Below, in pieces: positions 59,942 to 64,000 of a stretch of DNA of 64,000 bases. Where the stretch lies: NCBI GenBank assembly GCA_027063645.1, contig JAMORK010000039.1, positions 1 to 64,000 of the forward strand, given 5' to 3'. Within the stretch, counting starts at the first letter, position 1. Every line of letters starts with the position of its first letter. The translations under genes were made by a program, and so were the position numbers. The notes below the pieces were generated by a model. It saw only the letters and a program-made list of their open reading frames with translations, was not told where the DNA came from and did not search any database. The DNA is from Sulfurimonas sp. GTDB lineage: Bacteria; Campylobacterota; Campylobacteria; Campylobacterales; Sulfurimonadaceae.

Positions 59942-60983
59942 AAAAAGTGCTTTTTTAAAGTTTTTTCTTACCTATTTTATCAGTATTGCTCTGCTTATTT
60001 TAGTAGCAGGTTTTTTCTATTTTGAGCAGATGAAACAACAACTGACAAAAGGGGAGCACTTCTCCCTTATAGAGTATGCTCGTTATATCAAAATGGGTGA
60101 AGGTTTAAAAAAATTCTCTAAAGACTTTCACCACACCTACACCCTAAGAGATAAACATATAAGTATCAGTAACTTTAGTGCTGATGGGGATCAATTTACA
60201 AAGTACATTCCAACAAGAGACTCTAAGAAGTACCTACAAGTTTTTAAATCAAAAAAACCATATGAAAAAAAGCTCTCTGAGCTAAAAACACAAATCATTC
60301 TTATCCAAACTCTACTCCTTTTTATCTTTGCACTCATAAGTTACTTACTTGCAAAAAGTGCGTTAAAACCTCTCAACAAAAGTATTGAGACCTTAGATAA
60401 ATTTGCCAAAGATCTTATACACGATCTTAATACCCCAGTAACTGCCATGAAACTCAATATGAAAATCATTGAAAAACAAAAAGATTTTCAAAAGAGTAAG
60501 GCCTTTGTGAGACTGAGTAAAAGTGTTGAGAGTATCTCTGAACTTCATAGTAGTTTAACAACACTCTTAGAGGAAAAAACTTTTCAGATAACTAAGCTCA
60601 ATATCTGTGCTATTGTCCAAGATGTGATTGAGCTGCATCAACCAAACTACCCCTCTATCTCTTTTGAGATCCATTGTAGTGCCTTTGAGATGCGAGCCAA
60701 TGAAAATGCCCTCAAACAGATCTTACATAACCTCATCTCAAATGCCTGTCGATACAATAAAAAAGATGGCTATGTAAAGATCTATACCAAAGGCAAAGTG
60801 TTAATCATAGAAGATAGTGGAGTGGGTATTGAAGAGCCTCAAAAGATCTTCAACAGAGACTACAGTGGGCAAAACAGCTCAGGCTTAGGGCTCGATATCG
60901 TCAAGCGTCTCTGCGAAGCGATGAACATAAAAATAAGTGTCACATCAAGTGAAAAAGGGAGCTCTTTTAGTCTGGAGTTTTAG
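59916..60983 (+). CDS. Sensor histidine kinase; start uncertain
   Basis: Two TMs; DLIHDLNTPVTAMKLN H-box; NLISNACRYNKKDG; SSGLGLDIVKRL. Confidence 0.88.
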   Translation: MVIALAHHEKSAFLKFFLTYFISIALLILVAGFFYFEQMKQQLTKGEHFSLIEYARYIKMGEGLKKFSKDFHHTYTLRDKHISISNFSADGDQFTKYIPTRDSKKYLQVFKSKKPYEKKLSELKTQIILIQTLLLFIFALISYLLAKSALKPLNKSIETLDKFAKDLIHDLNTPVTAMKLNMKIIEKQKDFQKSKAFVRLSKSVESISELHSSLTTLLEEKTFQITKLNICAIVQDVIELHQPNYPSISFEIHCSAFEMRANENALKQILHNLISNACRYNKKDGYVKIYTKGKVLIIEDSGVGIEEPQKIFNRDYSGQNSSGLGLDIVKRLCEAMNIKISVTSSEKGSSFSLEF

Positions 60984-62139
60984 TCTTTTTCACAACTATC
61001 TGATGCATTACACGCTCTGGTTCTGGCATAAGAAGACTCATCTTATAAGTGGTTAAACTCACACTCTTGATATCAAAGGCAATACCTGCTTTTTTCAGTG
61101 TATTTATCGCCGTAGTAAGGTGCTGCAAAGTAACAAAGTTAGCCACCATAATACCATCATCTGCAAGTCTTTCATAAAGGTAATCTAACTCACTTATCAC
61201 TTTATCTCCACCTCCACCAACAAAGATTCTCTCAGGAGTACTTTGCTCTTGCTTGTAAAGTTCACTCGCCTCACCCTCATAAAGTTTTGCATCTATAATT
61301 TTATGCTTTTTAAGAGAGTTTTTTATCATCGCAGAGCGTTTGAGGTTTTTCTCAAAAAGGATGCTTCGTATCTTGTAGCGTTTATAGCCATCAATGCTCA
61401 CACTTCCACTTCCAGCACCTACATCCCAAAGCAGCATATTTGGCTGAAGTTCTAAGTTTTGTAGGCTTATGTGGCGTTTATAGCTTTTAGTAATCATCCC
61501 GTTCTCATGCTCTATAGAGTCTTCACTTGAGATATTTGGAAGTGGAGTATAGTTGCATTTTATAAGTAGCGAATAGGGCATCTTTGGTGGATTTTGAAGC
61601 ATATCTTCAACTGTTACAGTTGAGAATTTCTCACTCTTATAACCAAACTGTTCCCCTAACGTTATACTCACATCTTCTGCATCTAAATGTCCCATAATAT
61701 TGCTTAAAATTTTTGGAGTTTCATCATCACAAATAACAAAGGTGTACTCTTTTGTTAAAAAATTCTCTAAGTCCACAACACTTTTTCCATGGAGAGTCAC
61801 AATGCCAGTTTTCACCAAACTCACACCCTCATGAGAGAGCATTGTACTAAGACTAGAGGTGTTGTCAATAATCTTAAAATCAATACCCTCGCGTTTGAGT
61901 ACATTTAAGATAAGAAGTGCACCGGAAAAAAAAGTGGGTGAACCACTCACTATGTAGAGTATCTCTTTATCTAAGTTCTCAAGTATCGCCTCTTTGACAA
62001 CTTTAAAACCACCCTTTACTACATTTGGCAGCGTAGTTTCATAGTTTTTATCGCAAAATATCATATCGAATTGACTAAAATCCAAGTGTAGATTGTCAAA
62101 ATTATAAGGGCCCATCCCACTTCCGGCTATTGTTACCAT
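60967..62139 (-). CDS. cbiET: Bifunctional cobalt-precorrin-7 C5-methyltransferase / C15-methyltransferase-decarboxylase
   Basis: N-terminal SAM methylase MVTIAGSGMGPYNF, C-terminal LWDVGAGSGSVSIDGY and FVGGGGDKV. Confidence 0.88.
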   Translation of the reverse strand: MVTIAGSGMGPYNFDNLHLDFSQFDMIFCDKNYETTLPNVVKGGFKVVKEAILENLDKEILYIVSGSPTFFSGALLILNVLKREGIDFKIIDNTSSLSTMLSHEGVSLVKTGIVTLHGKSVVDLENFLTKEYTFVICDDETPKILSNIMGHLDAEDVSITLGEQFGYKSEKFSTVTVEDMLQNPPKMPYSLLIKCNYTPLPNISSEDSIEHENGMITKSYKRHISLQNLELQPNMLLWDVGAGSGSVSIDGYKRYKIRSILFEKNLKRSAMIKNSLKKHKIIDAKLYEGEASELYKQEQSTPERIFVGGGGDKVISELDYLYERLADDGIMVANFVTLQHLTTAINTLKKAGIAFDIKSVSLTTYKMSLLMPEPERVMHQIVVKKTKTPD

Positions 62140-63224
62140 TGCAACTCCTCTTTTATCTTATTTGGGAGGGTGATAAGCTCTATGCTTCGCACCCCTACCC
62201 CTAATTCTATAAGCCACTGCTTCAAAACCTGAGCACTCTTATATGTAACAAGTTTTAAAAATGGCTCATGGTACTCCTGATCTAAACTCTGTAGTACCCC
62301 TTTGAGTGTTACAAACTCCTCATCAGCTAACTTAAACGCCAACTCAGAATTTATCCACTCTTGTACCTCATCAAAATCTATAGTTCCAAACTTATTGTGT
62401 GTATTTTTAAAACCCTGTGCAAGCTTTGTCATCTTTGCTACACTTGTGATAAAAACCAGCTTTTTAAAGTTGTGTTTTTGTAGTCTTGCACTTGCATCAT
62501 AGACAAAGTTCCCAATCTCCACTATGCTTGTCTCATCATAATGCTCTTTTGCATAGTCAAGAGCTGTGTTTCCAAGGGTAAAAACCACTACACTTTCATC
62601 AAAGGCTGCTGCTACATCTATCTCTGTTTCTATCGAGTCTATATAGGCAGAAGTAGAGACTGGTTTTACAATTCCACGAGTTCCAAGTATGCTAATGCCA
62701 CCAAGAACTCCCACCTTCGCGTTTGCTGTCTCTTTTGCGATTTTCTCACCATTTTCTACTCGAAAGATAGCATGAAATTCATCCTGAGCATCTCCAACAA
62801 TACTCAAAGAGTTCTCTTGCATCATCTCTAGTGGAGTTGGGTTAATAGCTGGATGATTTGGAGTTATTTTCAAGCCTTTTTTTGTGACAACACCCACTCC
62901 CTCTCCTGCCCAAATATAAAGTGTACTTTTGTTTAATTGTAAAATTGTTGGGGTTTGTTCTCGAAGATTTTGAGGCATCTCTTTTTGTAGGTTACAGAAA
63001 ATTTTTGCACCCTTAGTAACATCAATATCATCATTGTCACCTTTTGTGGTACTAAATTCTAAAGTTTTCTCTTGTGTAACTTCTATAGTTGCAACTTTCT
63101 CTTTTGGTAAAAGCACCTCAAGAGTATCTAACACATTGTGTTCAAACTGCTCAACTAAACAAGCGACTAAAACTGCCGTTGCATGGGTTCCTGTTGTGTA
63201 GCCTGAGCGAAGTTTTTCTGCCAT
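62133..63224 (-). CDS. cbiD: Cobalt-precorrin-5B C1-methyltransferase CbiD
   Basis: LRSGYTTGTHATAVLVA; GEGVGVVTKKGL; PAINPTPLEM. Confidence 0.93.
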   Translation of the reverse strand: MAEKLRSGYTTGTHATAVLVACLVEQFEHNVLDTLEVLLPKEKVATIEVTQEKTLEFSTTKGDNDDIDVTKGAKIFCNLQKEMPQNLREQTPTILQLNKSTLYIWAGEGVGVVTKKGLKITPNHPAINPTPLEMMQENSLSIVGDAQDEFHAIFRVENGEKIAKETANAKVGVLGGISILGTRGIVKPVSTSAYIDSIETEIDVAAAFDESVVVFTLGNTALDYAKEHYDETSIVEIGNFVYDASARLQKHNFKKLVFITSVAKMTKLAQGFKNTHNKFGTIDFDEVQEWINSELAFKLADEEFVTLKGVLQSLDQEYHEPFLKLVTYKSAQVLKQWLIELGVGVRSIELITLPNKIKEELQW

Positions 63225-63233
63225 AAGAGTTAC

Positions 63234-63743
63234 TTAATTATAAACCTTCATAGGTATAAATACTTCGCTATCAAGCTCTTCTACAAGAACCTTGTCTTCA
63301 CTTAGCATTGTAAATATCTCTCGCCACTCTTCATCTTTAAATTTATGAGTATTACGAAGCCAAAGTGCATTGTTTTTCGCATTTCCATTGGCTTGAGTGT
63401 TCTCAGTTACTTGACATACTTGACGAAACCTACAAGCTCCATAACAGCCTGTACGACTCACTTTTATACGTTTTTCACCCTTGTTAAGCCCCATCTCTTT
63501 GAGTATCTCTCTGAGGTGTGTGGCTCTGTCATCTTTCCCAGCCTTTCCACAGCGCTCATCATCACAAAGAAGAAGTAGCGTTTTATAGTGCATAATGGGG
63601 CGCTCGGGGTCATAATCTTTTGGTTTACAAGTGTAGCCCTCAACAATCTCACTCCCCATCTCATTGACTCTCACTTCACCCTCTTTTACGGGGTTACTTC
63701 CATACTGTGATGAGCTATGAGAGTTTGTAAGACTACTTGCCAT
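63234..63743 (-). CDS. 2Fe-2S thioredoxin-like ferredoxin in the cobalamin cluster; start uncertain
   Basis: LLLLCDDERCGKAG...GCYGACRFRQVCQV, thioredoxin-like ferredoxin cysteine spacing. Confidence 0.7.
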   Translation of the reverse strand: MASSLTNSHSSSQYGSNPVKEGEVRVNEMGSEIVEGYTCKPKDYDPERPIMHYKTLLLLCDDERCGKAGKDDRATHLREILKEMGLNKGEKRIKVSRTGCYGACRFRQVCQVTENTQANGNAKNNALWLRNTHKFKDEEWREIFTMLSEDKVLVEELDSEVFIPMKVYN

Positions 63744-64000
63744 TATACTTTCCAAACTCCGTGTCGTAGTCTTTTATGAGTCTGTAGGCTGCATGGAGTG
63801 AAGCCACTACCATCGTTGAAGCACCATAACGACCCTCCAAGATGATACCTTCACAGTTAAAATGTTCCATAAAATCACGACCATACTCTTTAGACTCTAC
63901 AACATTGACAAAGCCAACAGGGAAAAGTAAAAGTATGACATTCTCTAGGTTAATATTTAATCTTATAAGTGTATTTATCGCGGCATAGATATATGTAGGA
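63733..64000 (-). CDS. cbiC: Precorrin-8X methylmutase CbiC, partial (runs off the window)
   Basis: Frame not in the ORF track: LFPVGFVNVVESKEYGRDFMEHFNCEGIILEGRYGASTMVVASLHAAYRLI...FGKYNGK*. Confidence 0.85.
   Translation of the reverse strand, partial: PTYIYAAINTLIRLNINLENVILLLFPVGFVNVVESKEYGRDFMEHFNCEGIILEGRYGASTMVVASLHAAYRLIKDYDTEFGKYNGK

Noticed and set aside
63464-63664. 66-aa alternate-frame ORF within the ferredoxin-like gene
   Set aside because: Same-strand shifted frame inside a convincing coding region.

Overview
The window is AT-rich Campylobacterota DNA, most like a Sulfurimonas-type sulfur oxidizer. It is dense with protein-coding genes; I saw no rRNA, tRNA or CRISPR. From left to right it contains: an IS4-family insertion sequence with terminal inverted repeats that include C9/G9 tracts; a TPR protein, a decayed rnhA, rnc and aroC; two DUF302 paralogues; a soxCDYZ cluster with thioredoxin-like and MOSC proteins; a small RelE/ParE-like toxin with a 45-aa partner ORF missing from the supplied track; moaC/mobA, an OmpA-like protein and leuC; a cytochrome c / cupredoxin / di-heme peroxidase / membrane protein / ABC transporter cluster; nifS and nifU; rpmI and rplT with a structured spacer; mqnD-like, fliQ, murB and tpx; a compact cdsA-dxr-C5 methyltransferase-HNH nuclease-histidine kinase-tsaD block; an RqcH/NFACT homologue; several c-di-GMP and chemosensory proteins; and an anaerobic cobalamin cluster (cbiL/H/G/F/ET/D/C) interleaved with a large SF1 helicase, a RhuM remnant, a PAS + NIT-MCP pair, a DEAD-box helicase and a two-component system. 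The items most worth a second look are the unannotated TA-like pair, the methyltransferase/HNH pair inside an essential-gene operon, the 1140-aa helicase inside the cobalamin operon, two pseudogenes that each keep both ends (rnhA, rhuM), and a shared TTAACA-N5-TTAACA direct repeat upstream of two NIT/PAS sensor loci. All product calls come from motif recognition in the translations; no database search was run.
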